A stretch of 64,000 nt of DNA, taken from Nodularia sphaerocarpa UHCC 0038. Lineage in GTDB: Bacteria; Cyanobacteriota; Cyanobacteriia; Cyanobacteriales; Nostocaceae. The notes under the pieces were generated by a model that saw only the letters and a list, made by a program, of their open reading frames with translations, was not told the DNA's origin and did no database searches. Shown here in pieces: positions 24,744 to 34,522 of this stretch. A program made the translations under genes and the position numbers. The stretch spans positions 1,616,356 through 1,680,355 of the forward strand of contig NZ_CP060140.1 of NCBI RefSeq assembly GCF_022376295.1. Direction: 5' to 3'. Position 1 is the stretch's first letter. The number at the start of each line of letters is the position of its first letter.

Positions 24744-26119
24744 CAGGGTTAGCGCATCTCAAACCCTATTGACAAGGGGATTTATTTGATATGTGGGAGG
24801 ATGTTCAAGTTACACAACTCAAGGTAAGTTAATATATAACCTATCTAGCCGTTGTATCTAAGTAATGTCAACAGGATTTAAGAAGAAGTGCAAAACCAGA
24901 AAATCTGTTACACCCGGTGTAGACAGTAAAGAGATTACCAGTAACTTTGTTCAATACTTTACGGAAATCAAAGACCCTAGAGCGGAAAGGACTCGATTGC
25001 ATTTACTTACCGATATTATCACTATATCCTTGTTGGCAGTCATAGCAGGTGCAGAAGGCTGGGAAGATATTGAGGAATATGGACTAAGTAAAAAAGAGTG
25101 GTTAGAGACATTTTTAGAACTACCAGAAGGAATACCCAGCCCAGATACATTTAGAAGAGTATTTGAGAGAATAAACCCCAAAGAATTTGAGCAATGTTTT
25201 CGCAATTGGGTGCAATCATTAGTGGAGAAATTGGGTGTAGAAGTAGTTGCGATAGATGGTAAAACGCATCGAGGGTCATATGATCGAGAATCCAAACTAA
25301 AAGCCTTACATACAGTCAGCGCATGGGCTTGTGAAAATAGGTTAATTTTAGGACAAACAAAGGTTAGTTGTAAATCAAATGAAATCACCGCAATTCCAGC
25401 ACTGTTAGAGACTCTGGACTTGTCTGGCTGTATTATTACTATTGATGCAATGGGTACACAAAAATCAATTGCCGAACACATTATAGCCGGGAATGCTGAT
25501 TATATCTTAAGCCTGAAAGATAATCATCCGACGCTACACCAACAAGTGAAAAATTGGTTTGAAATAGCACAATCTCTAGACTTTAAAGATATTGATGTCA
25601 GTATTAGTCAACGAGTCGAAAAAGGACATCACCGCATTGAGAATCGCACTTGTTATACTGTTCCCGTATCACAACTACCAGCACTTCATGAACAAAATCA
25701 GTGGGCAGGATTAACAACAGTAGTCATGGTAGTTCGCAAGGTTCAGCATTGGAATAAAACCACTCATGAAGTTCAATTTTACATTACTAGTCTTGATAGT
25801 GATGCTAACAAAATTGCTAGTGCTATTCGACAGTATTGGGGGATTGAAAACTCTGTTCATTGGACATTGGATGTTACTTTCCATGAAGATGAATGTCGGA
25901 TTCGTTCCATGCACAGTCCACAAAACTTTGCTTTACTACGTCGCATTGCCCTCAATGCCTTAAACCGAGAATCAACTTTTCGTCGCAGTATTCGAGAAAA
26001 GTCAAGGCGAGCTGCTATGAATGATCAGTACATGGTTTCTGTGTTAGCAGCATCCCTCGCAAACTATTCTCCTCTACTATAATTCCCCTGTCAACAGCGT
26101 TTGAGATGCGCTAATCCTG
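24744..26119 (+). mobile_element. ISAs1-family insertion sequence, copy 1 (intact)
   Basis: 1,376 bp. The ends CAGGGTTAGCGCATCTCAAA (left) and, read inward from the right, CAGGATTAGCGCATCTCAAA form inverted repeats that extend some 35 bp with mismatches. One transposase gene lies inside. A second copy of identical length and opposite orientation is at 53124-54499. The left flank is ATAAATTATG and the right flank GTAAAAAATG, so this copy has no matching target duplication of its own. Confidence 0.93.
24865..26082 (+). CDS. ISAs1-family DDE transposase, full length
   Basis: 405 residues. N-terminal DDE_Tnp_1-associated region (FVQYFTEIKDPRAERTRLHLLTDIITI), then an RNase H-like catalytic core: VVAIDGKTHRGSYD (first Asp), IITIDAMGTQ (second Asp) and, near the end, TLDVTFHEDECRIRS (Glu). 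The frame is intact, so this copy may be active and could mobilise the second copy in trans. It differs from that copy at only a few positions. Confidence 0.93.
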   Translation: MSTGFKKKCKTRKSVTPGVDSKEITSNFVQYFTEIKDPRAERTRLHLLTDIITISLLAVIAGAEGWEDIEEYGLSKKEWLETFLELPEGIPSPDTFRRVFERINPKEFEQCFRNWVQSLVEKLGVEVVAIDGKTHRGSYDRESKLKALHTVSAWACENRLILGQTKVSCKSNEITAIPALLETLDLSGCIITIDAMGTQKSIAEHIIAGNADYILSLKDNHPTLHQQVKNWFEIAQSLDFKDIDVSISQRVEKGHHRIENRTCYTVPVSQLPALHEQNQWAGLTTVVMVVRKVQHWNKTTHEVQFYITSLDSDANKIASAIRQYWGIENSVHWTLDVTFHEDECRIRSMHSPQNFALLRRIALNALNRESTFRRSIREKSRRAAMNDQYMVSVLAASLANYSPLL

Positions 26120-26360
26120 GTAAAAAATGCCCTTCATAAAATTTATATATTACTGAACCGCTTCCGGTCGTTTGTGGTAAAAGCTTTACCACAAAATCTG
26201 AATAAGTATATTCTGGGTGAAATACTGTTTTCACTGTATTTTCTAAAGATTTTCTGTCTTGATTCCACTCTATATCTAGTTCTTGGTGTGCAATTTCACG
26301 AATTTTATAGCTTTTTCCTCTTCCTGGACTTCCAAAAAGAATCTTCTGAATTGGTGGCAT
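26120..26360 (-). pseudogene. McrB-like AAA ATPase, 5' fragment truncated by the IS
   Basis: From ATG 26360 (GAGGTT ribosome-binding site) the frame reads MPPIQKILFGSPGRGKSYKI, a Walker A loop. It continues through VFHPEYTYSDFVVKLLP and VIYKFYEGHFL, hallmarks of McrB-type GTPase/AAA restriction proteins. After about 80 codons it runs into the IS end and stops. Walker B and the rest of the protein are missing, and no continuation lies on the other side of the IS. The N-terminus begins almost directly at Walker A, so a separate specificity subunit is possible. Relation to McrB is from motif pattern only. Confidence 0.75.
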
Positions 26361-26490
26361 TTTTTAACCTCAACTACTTTATCAACACTATAAAATTAGT
26401 CTAATCAAATAGACTAGGTTTATGTAGCCCTAGATGTCTATACAAATGGCTATAAACTCAAAATAATCCCTTAAAAAATTATTTAAAATT

Positions 26491-26658
26491 TTAATTAAAT
26501 TGTTTTTTCACATCTTCATAAATTTCCAGAGTGATTAGAAAAATACTATTCTCCTCAGCATAATTTTCAATCTTTTTACGGGCAAAAGGACGGACAAAAA
26601 AAGGGATTTCCTTGAGTTTAGCTTCAGCGTCAGCAGTCCATTTAATTGATTCACTCAT
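26491..26658 (-). CDS. PCP_red-domain microprotein (55 aa)
   Basis: A 55-residue frame starting MSESIKWTADAEAKLKEIPF. It continues VRPFARKKIENYAEEN and ends LITLEIYEDVKKQFN. This is the pattern of the PCP_red domain found at the C-terminus of the dark-operative protochlorophyllide reductase ChlB, here as a stand-alone protein. Its function is not established; a role in chlorophyll metabolism is a guess from the domain. It lies between the broken McrB-like gene and thiC. Confidence 0.8.
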   Translation of the reverse strand: MSESIKWTADAEAKLKEIPFFVRPFARKKIENYAEENSIFLITLEIYEDVKKQFN

Positions 26659-26769
26659 TGATTTTTAGGTTTTAATTTCAATATAAATATTTCGATTGTT
26701 GCAAATTTACCCTCAATAATAATATCGTTACCAGGTTAACCCCAGTAACGATATTTAACGAGAATTAAC

Positions 26770-28143
26770 TTAACCTTGAGTTACAGGTTCCTTCGCCAAG
26801 AACTTCTCAAGTTCAGTCAACGCATCAGCATCAACTTTGGTTTGCATGGGGCAGAACTTCGGACCACACATCGAACAGAACTCAGCAGTTTTGTAAATAT
26901 CTGCTGGTAGAGTTTCGTCGTGATATTCCTTAGCTCTTTCTGGGTCTAAAGATAATTCAAACTGACGATTCCAATCAAAGTTATAACGAGCTGCTGAGAG
27001 TTCATCATCTCTGTCTCTCGCACCTGGGCGATGTCTAGCAATATCCGCCGCATGAGCCGCTATTTTATAAGCAATCAAACCATTGCGGACATCTTCAGCA
27101 TTGGGCAAGCCTAAATGTTCTTTCGGTGTAACATAACACAGCATTGCAGTTCCGTACCAACCAGCCATTGCTGCGCCAATTGCCGAGGTAATGTGGTCAT
27201 AACCAGGAGCAATATCTGTCACCAATGGTCCCAATACATAGAAAGGTGCTTCAGAACACTCTTCCATCTGCTTGCGGACATTGAACTCAATTTGATCCAT
27301 TGGGACGTGTCCAGGCCCTTCTACCATCACCTGTACATCATCTTCCCAAGCTCTGCGGGTTAGCTGTCCGAGGGTTTTCAGTTCTGCTAATTGTGCAGCA
27401 TCTGAGGCATCATGAGTACAGCCAGGACGCAGGGAATCACCCAAACTGAAGGAGACATCGTATCTTTTGAAAATCTCAATGATGTCGTTGTAATGGGTAT
27501 ACAGGGGGTTTTGTTTGTGGTGATGCAGCATCCACCGCGCCAAAATACCACCACCACGAGAGACAATACCTGTAATCCGGTCTCTGACTAACGGTAAATG
27601 TTCAATTAAAATCCCGGCGTGAATAGTTTGATAATCTACACCTTGTTGGGCGTGTTTTTCGATAATGTGCAGAAAGTCGTCGGCGGTGAGATTTTCAATT
27701 GTGCCGTGGACACTTTCTAAAGCTTGATAAACTGGTACTGTGCCAATAGGAATAGATGAAGCATTAATAATAGCGGTGCGAATTTCATCCAAGTTACCGC
27801 CACCTGTGGACAAGTCCATCAGAGTATCAGCACCGTATTTCACCGCTAAATTCAACTTATCCACTTCTTCTTGAAGATTAGAAGAGTTGGGAGAAGCGCC
27901 GATATTAGCATTAACTTTACATCTGGACGCGATGCCGATCGCCATCGGTTCTAAGTTGGTATGATTAATGTTAGCCGGGATAATCATTCGTCCCCGCGCT
28001 ACTTCATCACGAATCAGGTCTACAGGCAGGTTTTCCCGCTTGGCCACGTAGTGCATTTCTTCGGTAATAACACCCTGACGCGCGTAGTGCATCTGAGTGA
28101 CATTACTCTGTCCACGACGTTTAGCAACCCATTCTGTCCGCAT
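26770..28143 (-). CDS. thiC: Phosphomethylpyrimidine synthase (radical SAM)
   Basis: 457 residues. ThiC converts aminoimidazole ribotide to HMP-phosphate for thiamine synthesis. The C-terminal CSMCGPKFCPMQ gives the CX2CX4C ligands of the 4Fe-4S cluster. VMVEGPGHVPMDQIEFNVRKQ, YVLGPLVTDIAPGYDHI and CYVTPKEHLGLPN are invariant family segments. Length matches the short bacterial/cyanobacterial form. A TPP riboswitch precedes it. Confidence 0.97.
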   Translation of the reverse strand: MRTEWVAKRRGQSNVTQMHYARQGVITEEMHYVAKRENLPVDLIRDEVARGRMIIPANINHTNLEPMAIGIASRCKVNANIGASPNSSNLQEEVDKLNLAVKYGADTLMDLSTGGGNLDEIRTAIINASSIPIGTVPVYQALESVHGTIENLTADDFLHIIEKHAQQGVDYQTIHAGILIEHLPLVRDRITGIVSRGGGILARWMLHHHKQNPLYTHYNDIIEIFKRYDVSFSLGDSLRPGCTHDASDAAQLAELKTLGQLTRRAWEDDVQVMVEGPGHVPMDQIEFNVRKQMEECSEAPFYVLGPLVTDIAPGYDHITSAIGAAMAGWYGTAMLCYVTPKEHLGLPNAEDVRNGLIAYKIAAHAADIARHRPGARDRDDELSAARYNFDWNRQFELSLDPERAKEYHDETLPADIYKTAEFCSMCGPKFCPMQTKVDADALTELEKFLAKEPVTQG

Positions 28144-28154
28144 ATTTGAATTCC

Positions 28155-28242
28155 TCGATAAACAGCTTCCCTCCGCTGGTATTAGCCAGACTCAGGTGTT
28201 AAGGGTGTGATCTCAGCCTGCAAATTCAGGCACCCCTAGCAT
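28155..28242 (-). promoter_or_regulatory. TPP riboswitch upstream of thiC
   Basis: Read on the minus strand: CTAGGGGTGCC, then AGGCTGAGATCACACCC, AACACCTGA, CTGGCTAATACCAGCG and GAGGGAAGCTG. This is the thi-box consensus, including the CTGAGA pyrimidine-binding loop. It ends close to the thiC start, so control is likely at translation initiation. Thiamine pyrophosphate is expected to repress thiC. Confidence 0.95.
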
Positions 28243-28461
28243 GAATGAAATTGTAGCACTTTACTTAAAGACTTCCAAAGAATAAATTACTCAACAAAAA
28301 TCAATAGTCCACATTTGAACAATAATGAGCATAATTTATCCAAATCCCAAAGCGCGATACCTGCGGCGGGCGTTTCGCCATCGGAGTTCCTGATTATAAA
28401 AGCTAACACTAAAGGAAAACCAGTTTCACACTGAATGGATGGAAGCTTTTGTCTTCCTGAT

Positions 28462-29589
28462 TTACAATTCAACTATTTTTCTCAGAAGAGGTACGTTTTT
28501 GATAATTAGCACGATCAATAATGAACTTAACATCACTAAAAATCCATAGAGAATGTTTACTGGCAGACTTCCACCTAAGATTAAAGCCTTCAGATGTGGG
28601 ATTGTTGTTGCCCCAACAAATCTATGAATCAAATATATACCAAATGTGTTTGAACTAATAATTCTAAAAAAATGGTTGACATTTTCGTTAATATAGTTGA
28701 TTTGGGCAAGGAAGATAAAAGTTGAAATTGACATCAATAGGGTCATTACAGAAGAATATCCATTCCAAACGGTATCATAAATACTATGGTTTGAGTATGT
28801 CATTATTACCCCGTACAAAAACAGTGTAAAAGCAGCAATACAGAAAGATATTAAGAGGATTTTTTTTGATATATAAATTTGATTTGTTGAAACTCTTTTA
28901 GAGAGCAGACCGCCAAGAATAAAATAAAAAGAACCATAATAATAATTTCCCAATGGATTTATTACAGGAAAAAAATTAAAAGAATCACTGGGAATATAAT
29001 CCCAGCCAAAAATAAAATCAATTGAGTTTACCAAGGTATTTAAAAATAAATTTCCAAAAGAAAAAATAAAAACTATAAAAGAAAACCAATATAGTATTTT
29101 CTGTTGGGGAGAATCATAAATTTGCTTAATTATGGGAAATAATAAATAAATGGCAATTAATGCTTGTAAAAACCATAAATGATTGTTTATGCCTGGTTCA
29201 GATAAATAAAAAACAGCGAATAGGAGACCTTTAAAAGAGTATGTACTACCTTGGGACAGGATAAAAAAACTCAGAGATATAAAACTCCATAAAAAACATA
29301 AGATATATAAACAGAGGGTTTTATTAAAATGATTCCTCAGCTTGTATGACTTGTTCAATAGCAAAGAGCCATTCACCATAAAAAATAATGGGACTCCCAT
29401 ACTTGAAAATCCAGCAAAAAAGTAATTTATCCATGTCTCAAAGTTTTGATTAATCAGAATATTAGAGTTCAAATTATTATAATGATAAATACAAACTAAG
29501 TAAATTGCTAAAACCTTGATGGCATCATAGTAAACTATTCTATTTTTAGTTTTGGTTTCCTTTGTGTTCATAAACTTACTATCGCTCAA
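28462..29589 (-). CDS. Acyltransferase 3 family membrane protein
   Basis: 375 residues and about ten membrane helices. The N-terminus YYDAIKVLAIYLVCIYHYNN matches the acyltransferase_3 family, whose His in the first helix is catalytic, and later segments (NHLWFLQALIAIYLLFP, FGIYLIHRFVG) fit as well. Members O-acetylate cell-surface sugars or lipids. The gene is visibly more AT-rich than its neighbours and stands alone next to a long non-coding gap, which suggests horizontal transfer. The substrate is unknown. Confidence 0.85.
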   Translation of the reverse strand: MSDSKFMNTKETKTKNRIVYYDAIKVLAIYLVCIYHYNNLNSNILINQNFETWINYFFAGFSSMGVPLFFMVNGSLLLNKSYKLRNHFNKTLCLYILCFLWSFISLSFFILSQGSTYSFKGLLFAVFYLSEPGINNHLWFLQALIAIYLLFPIIKQIYDSPQQKILYWFSFIVFIFSFGNLFLNTLVNSIDFIFGWDYIPSDSFNFFPVINPLGNYYYGSFYFILGGLLSKRVSTNQIYISKKILLISFCIAAFTLFLYGVIMTYSNHSIYDTVWNGYSSVMTLLMSISTFIFLAQINYINENVNHFFRIISSNTFGIYLIHRFVGATTIPHLKALILGGSLPVNILYGFLVMLSSLLIVLIIKNVPLLRKIVEL

Positions 29590-30382
29590 TGTGGTATATA
29601 ACTCTTAATTGTTTCACAGTTAGGATATAATATCTTATCTTGCGGTAACTTACCGCCAGCAGCTTTGGATGTAGAGTAAGCTTTTCCACATTTAACTTGC
29701 ATGACATCGGGTGTCTAGACTTGTACTGAGCTTGCGGAAGGGTCGAAGTATGCCCACACCACAATAGTTTAATCTAATTTAAATATGCAAACTAGATGTT
29801 TTTCATCTGACTAATTCCTGCTAAAGCTATTTTCTCACTCTCGAATAAAAACAATTGAAGCTAAATTTTGAAACTTTAATTTTATCAGGATTTGAGGATT
29901 ATTTATTTAAAAATACCGAAAAAGCATAGAAAACTACAAGTGGCAAATCCAGCCTCGTAAACCTTTCGTTTAGGGAATTATTAAAAATAGAATTAAAATT
30001 CTTATAGCAATTTTCTGTGATGGCTGGCGTAGTTATCGCTGCACATTATTTTGACTCCTCCCAACCTCCCATTAGTAAGGAACCAAAGTGTACACACAAG
30101 TCGGAAAATCGGATCCAGATTTACTTTTATTTGGTAGGGTACGTTATGCAGTAAGGTACTAATGCACCGAAAATCTAGGATAATGCGTTGCGCTACGCGA
30201 CAACACACCCTACAACACAAGATGGGGTAGTTCATTTATTTTTCTGTACACGATAGAGAGGGAGACGCTATGGGAAGGTAAGGGGAGAAACCGGTGATGG
30301 GGTGATTTCTATGCGTTTTCATTTGCAAATGGCATTAGTGAATAGGAATGCTCATCAGGTCATTAAAATTGACTTATGAGCA
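29590..30382. other. Gene-poor gap with dispersed repeats
   Basis: About 790 bp. It contains a GCGTTGCGCTACGCGACAAC hairpin repeat near 30183-30203, a type scattered through cyanobacterial intergenic DNA. Frames at 29579-29764 and 30002-30235 have no ribosome-binding site or recognisable protein and cross repeat sequence. I see no RNA gene. Confidence 0.5.
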
Positions 30383-31027
30383 ATGACTAATAAACTAATG
30401 GCTAATTATTACCGATATATTATTTTTTACAAGCCCTATGGAGTCCTCAGCCAGTTTACGCAGGAAACACCGAAACATAGCACGTTGAAGGACTATATCC
30501 CGGTTCGGGATGTTTATCCTGTGGGGCGTTTGGACTGGGACAGCGAAGGTTTATTACTCTTGACGAACGATGGACAGTTACAACATCGCCTCGCTCATCC
30601 TCGCTTTGGACATCAACGCACTTACTGGGTGCAGGTAGAGCGCATTCCTGATGTGGATGCTATCAACCAGTTACAAACAGGTGTGGAAATTCAAGATTAT
30701 CGCACTCAACCAGCGCAAGTCCGACTTTTGTTAGAAGCGCCGCACCTACCTGAACGGAACCCGCCAATTAGATTTCGCCAAAATATTCCTACAGCTTGGT
30801 TGGAAATGACATTGACTGAGGGCAAAAATCGCCAAGTGCGGCGCATGACTGCGGCTGTGGGATTTCCCACTTTGCGACTGGTGCGGGTAAGCATCGCCCA
30901 TCTCAATTTGGATGGTCTACAGTTAGGTGAATGGCGCGACCTTATGCCTACAGAACTGGAATTTTTACATAATTTGCCTAAAAACTACAACAGCGTTTCT
31001 AGGGCTATTACCCCAAGGCGAAAATAA
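30383..31027 (+). CDS. rRNA large-subunit pseudouridine synthase (RluE/RsuA family)
   Basis: 214 residues, or 209 if translation starts at ATG 30398 (MANYYRYIIFYKPYG), which I think is more likely because the first ATG sits in ATGACTAAT-like repeat sequence. YIIFYKPYGVLSQF, VGRLDWDSEGLLLLTNDG (catalytic Asp) and TEGKNRQVRRMTAAVG are signatures of the RsuA/RluB/E/F family. RluE modifies one uridine of 23S rRNA; the exact target here is assumed from similarity. There is no S4 domain, as in RluE. Confidence 0.9.
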   Translation: MTNKLMANYYRYIIFYKPYGVLSQFTQETPKHSTLKDYIPVRDVYPVGRLDWDSEGLLLLTNDGQLQHRLAHPRFGHQRTYWVQVERIPDVDAINQLQTGVEIQDYRTQPAQVRLLLEAPHLPERNPPIRFRQNIPTAWLEMTLTEGKNRQVRRMTAAVGFPTLRLVRVSIAHLNLDGLQLGEWRDLMPTELEFLHNLPKNYNSVSRAITPRRK

Positions 31028-31208
31028 AAATTAGCTACTAATATCTGAAATATTCGGCTAATATGCGTCACAATTAATACAGCTACCAAAATTCCCTGGT
31101 CAAACCACAATTAATTGCACTTCTACTCTAGGCAGAGGCAGCCAATTGTGGGACTTTGGATATTAGTGACTAGAAGCAGCTTGGAAAGGGAATAAAGGAA
31201 CTTCCATT

Positions 31209-33152
31209 ATGCTGATTTGCCCTCAGTGTACATTTGAAAACCCGAATGCTAACAAATTCTGTCAAAGCTGTGGTGCATCCCTGACGCACAAGGTTTGTCC
31301 TGAGTGCAGTACCGAAGTACCCGTGAATGCACAATTTTGTCATTACTGTGGTGCTGAATCCGGCACGGTTTGGCAAGCAATTATTGCTAAGTCAGGGACT
31401 GGAGGAGAAGAGGTTCAAGAACTCTCCCCTACTCCCGCCATTTCTCTATTACAACTCACAGCCGGTGCTTATTTAGACCCAGAACAACGTTATCAATTGT
31501 TGGAACCGCTATTAGCCGCAGAGGAAAATCTTTCTCACGCTCAAATGTGTGTGAAGGTGTTGGACTGTGAGCCATATCAAGTATCGCCGATTGAGGCTAT
31601 ACTCGCTCATGAGCAACAGGGACTGGTGATGCCATCACTGGAAATAAGTGAAGTTTCTCGTCTGGCGAAAGCTTATATTGTCTTACAATCCCAATCTCAC
31701 CCAGGTATACCAGCAATTCATGATGCCTGGCAACAAGATGATATGCAGGTGCTACTGATCGAAGACCGTTCTGATTGGCAGTCTTTAGTGGGTTTATGGC
31801 AATGCGAAACAACATCGACGTTACAAATTTTACACTGTCTTTATCAAATGACCCAACTCTGGGATGTGTTAGAAACAGTGAATTGTCGTCAAAGTTTGTT
31901 GGATTTGTCGAATCTGCGCTTAGATGAAGATCAAATACTTGTGCTACAGCAATTGTATGTAGAACCACTGAATCAAGAGCTAAATATGGTATGCTCTGAA
32001 GAGGGAGACTTAGAAACAACTATTCCAGAGCCACCTTTAACTATTCAAGCTTTGGGGCAAGTTTGGCAGGCACTATTTAGACAATCCCAACGGACTCAAT
32101 TTGGTTCTGTGATCCAGATTTTAGCAGATTTGGAATTAGGTAAAATTCAGACGGTTGATTTGTTGCGATCGCGTTTAAAGGAAATCGCGGCTGAATTAGA
32201 AACACCTGTTACCAAAACTTCTGATTCTATGAAAGACAAAAATACTGCCGCACCCACTATTTTGCAATCAGATGATCTAGATGATTACTCTGCCAAAGCT
32301 GATGATATGCCCACTGTGGTACTGTCAATGCAATTGAGCAGTTTGGAAGATGCCGGACGCACTGATGTCGGTCGTCAACGTGATCACAATGAGGACTGCT
32401 TTGGGGTTGAAACCAAAATCAACAAGCTGGAATTGCCCAAAAAACGAGTTTTGCAAGCCCGTGGTTTGTATATTCTCTGCGATGGTATGGGTGGTCATGC
32501 TGGGGGTGAAGTAGCCAGTGAGTTGGCAGTTAATACTGTCAGAGAATACTTTGATCAACATTGGATTCCTCCGCAAATGCCTCTGGAAGGTATGCTGCGT
32601 GAGGCAGTATATTTAGCTAATCAAGCAATTTATGAGGTAAATCAAGAAGAACTCCGTTCTGGTATCAAGCGCATGGGTACTACTTTGGTGATGCTGTTAA
32701 TTCAAGGTACTCAAGCAGCTGTCGCCCATGTGGGAGATAGTCGCCTTTACCGCCTGACACGCAAGCGGGGATTGGAACAAATCACCGTAGATCACGAAGT
32801 GGGTCAACGAGAAATTTCTAGAGGTGTGGAAGCCAGTATAGCCTATGCTCGTCCAGATGCTTATCAGCTTACTCAAGCCTTGGGGCCTCGTGATCAAAAC
32901 TCAATTAATCCCGATGTGCAGTTTTTTGAGATTACTGAAGATTGCCTTTTCATCCTGGTATCAGATGGTTTGTCAGATAATGATGTCCTAGAAATTCATG
33001 GGCAGAATCAACTCGTTCCCCTAATCAGTTCTGGGGCTAACTTGGAAAAGGGAGTCACAGATTTAATTGATTTAGGAAACCAATACAATGGTCATGACAA
33101 TATTACTGCCATACTTATCAGAGCTAAAGTGCGCCCAGATATGGACAGTTAA
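31209..33152 (+). CDS. PP2C-type Ser/Thr phosphatase with N-terminal double zinc ribbon
   Basis: 647 residues. Residues 1-50 form two zinc ribbons (CPQCTFENPNANKFCQSCG and CPECS...CHYCG). A 330-residue middle region has no recognised motifs. The PP2C domain starts near 380: GRQRDHNEDCFG, LCDGMGGHAGGE (metal-binding Asp at ~424), VAHVGDSRLYRL, LVSDGLSDND and GHDNITAILI. It dephosphorylates Ser/Thr in a metal-dependent way. The next gene, 65 nt downstream, encodes an FHA-domain Ser/Thr kinase, so they probably form a kinase/phosphatase pair from one transcript. Confidence 0.92.
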   Translation: MLICPQCTFENPNANKFCQSCGASLTHKVCPECSTEVPVNAQFCHYCGAESGTVWQAIIAKSGTGGEEVQELSPTPAISLLQLTAGAYLDPEQRYQLLEPLLAAEENLSHAQMCVKVLDCEPYQVSPIEAILAHEQQGLVMPSLEISEVSRLAKAYIVLQSQSHPGIPAIHDAWQQDDMQVLLIEDRSDWQSLVGLWQCETTSTLQILHCLYQMTQLWDVLETVNCRQSLLDLSNLRLDEDQILVLQQLYVEPLNQELNMVCSEEGDLETTIPEPPLTIQALGQVWQALFRQSQRTQFGSVIQILADLELGKIQTVDLLRSRLKEIAAELETPVTKTSDSMKDKNTAAPTILQSDDLDDYSAKADDMPTVVLSMQLSSLEDAGRTDVGRQRDHNEDCFGVETKINKLELPKKRVLQARGLYILCDGMGGHAGGEVASELAVNTVREYFDQHWIPPQMPLEGMLREAVYLANQAIYEVNQEELRSGIKRMGTTLVMLLIQGTQAAVAHVGDSRLYRLTRKRGLEQITVDHEVGQREISRGVEASIAYARPDAYQLTQALGPRDQNSINPDVQFFEITEDCLFILVSDGLSDNDVLEIHGQNQLVPLISSGANLEKGVTDLIDLGNQYNGHDNITAILIRAKVRPDMDS

Positions 33153-33217
33153 AAATACGTGGTGAATTATTAATTATTCCCTGATCTCTAATTGTTTAAG
33201 CTTATGCAGGTCCTATT

Positions 33218-34474
33218 GTGGTTATTCTGACGTTGTTAGAACCGCAACAAAAAAAGCCACTCCAGCAGTGGTGTTTTCAAAATTCCTCCGTAATTCGCAT
33301 TGGTCGCGCGGGGGATAATGATGTGGTTGTATCTGATAGCTTGGTTTCGCGGTACCATTTGGAATTGCGGCTAGTTAATTCTGCCAAGAATAAAAATGTT
33401 GCTTGTTGGCAGGTGTTTAGTCAAGGGACTAATGGCACTTTTTTGGATGGTATGCTTGTGCTTAACTCTCCTTTGCCGGATAATTGCCTGCTGCAACTGG
33501 CGCAGGGAGGGCCAATATTACAATTCCAATGGCAGAAGATTCCAGAGACTTTGGTGCGATCGCTTCAAGGTGGCGAGAATCCAGAAAAAACTCTGGCAAA
33601 TTTAGCTTTAACTTGCAAGCACGAAGGTAATTCGCCAAATAATCTATTTTGTATTCATTGCGGTCAACCTCTGTCTGTTCAAGATAAAATTCGTCAATAT
33701 CAGGTGTTGCAAACTCTCGGACAGGGAGGTATGGGTACTACTTATCTTGCTTGGGATGCAGCAGGTCTGATTTCGGAAAAACCACAATTGTTGGTTTTAA
33801 AGCAAATGAATGCTGACATGGCTAAAATTGCCAAGGCGCAAGAGTTATTTGAACGGGAGGCAAGTACTCTTAAATCTCTTGACCATTCGGGGATTCCCAA
33901 GTATTACGACTTTTTTGTGGTTGGTGGTAAAAAATACTTGGCGATGGAATTAATTCATGGGCAGGATTTAGAAAAAAGAGTTTATGCCACTGGGCCAGTT
34001 ACGCCCAGCCTGGCGATCGCTTGGATGATTCAAACCTGTGACATATTAGATTATCTCCATAGCCAAAATCCACCACTAATACACCGTGATATCAAACCCG
34101 CGAACCTGATGGTGCGAAATGCCAATAATCAAATAGTAGTGTTGGATTTTGGGGCTGTGAAGGAGATTGGTACGACACCTGGCACTCGTATTGGTGCTGA
34201 AGGTTACTGCGCCCCTGAACAAGAACGAGGACAACCCTTAACTCAATCCGATTTGTATGCCATTGGTCCGACGCTAATTTTTCTGCTCACAGGCGAAAAT
34301 CCTTTCCAGTTTTATCGCCAGCGAGGACAAATTGCCGGCTTTGATATCGTCAAGATTCCCACCATTAGCCCTCAATTGAGAAAAATTATTGAATGCGTTA
34401 CGCAGCAGTTGCCACGCGATCGCTACCAAAGTGCTAAGGAACTGGCTAGAGCATTAGCTGCTTGCCAAGTATAG
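33218..34474 (+). CDS. Ser/Thr protein kinase with FHA domain and zinc ribbon
   Basis: 418 residues from a GTG start. An FHA phosphothreonine-binding domain (~20-90) shows IRIGRAGDNDVVVSDSLVSRYH and GTNGTFLDG. A zinc-ribbon segment follows near 132-150 (CKHEG...NLFCIHCG). The Hanks-type kinase occupies ~163-415: GQGGMGTTY loop, LVLKQM (Lys), HRDIKPANLM, LDFGAVKEIG (DFG), then GYCAPEQ. No membrane segment is present. It is translationally close to the PP2C gene and likely its antagonist. Confidence 0.93.
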   Translation: MVILTLLEPQQKKPLQQWCFQNSSVIRIGRAGDNDVVVSDSLVSRYHLELRLVNSAKNKNVACWQVFSQGTNGTFLDGMLVLNSPLPDNCLLQLAQGGPILQFQWQKIPETLVRSLQGGENPEKTLANLALTCKHEGNSPNNLFCIHCGQPLSVQDKIRQYQVLQTLGQGGMGTTYLAWDAAGLISEKPQLLVLKQMNADMAKIAKAQELFEREASTLKSLDHSGIPKYYDFFVVGGKKYLAMELIHGQDLEKRVYATGPVTPSLAIAWMIQTCDILDYLHSQNPPLIHRDIKPANLMVRNANNQIVVLDFGAVKEIGTTPGTRIGAEGYCAPEQERGQPLTQSDLYAIGPTLIFLLTGENPFQFYRQRGQIAGFDIVKIPTISPQLRKIIECVTQQLPRDRYQSAKELARALAACQV

Positions 34475-34522
34475 TTTGTCGGGAGTATGACAAAGAAATA
34501 CTTACTCCCAATCCTTGATGCC

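Noticed and set aside
28287..28472. 61-codon frame on the minus strand downstream of the acyltransferase
   Set aside because: It includes a CGATACCTGCGGCGGGC dispersed repeat and overlaps the acyltransferase end; no family match.
30002..30235. 77-codon frame on the minus strand
   Set aside because: Crosses a GCGTTGCGCTACGCG repeat, has no ribosome-binding site and shows no recognisable protein.
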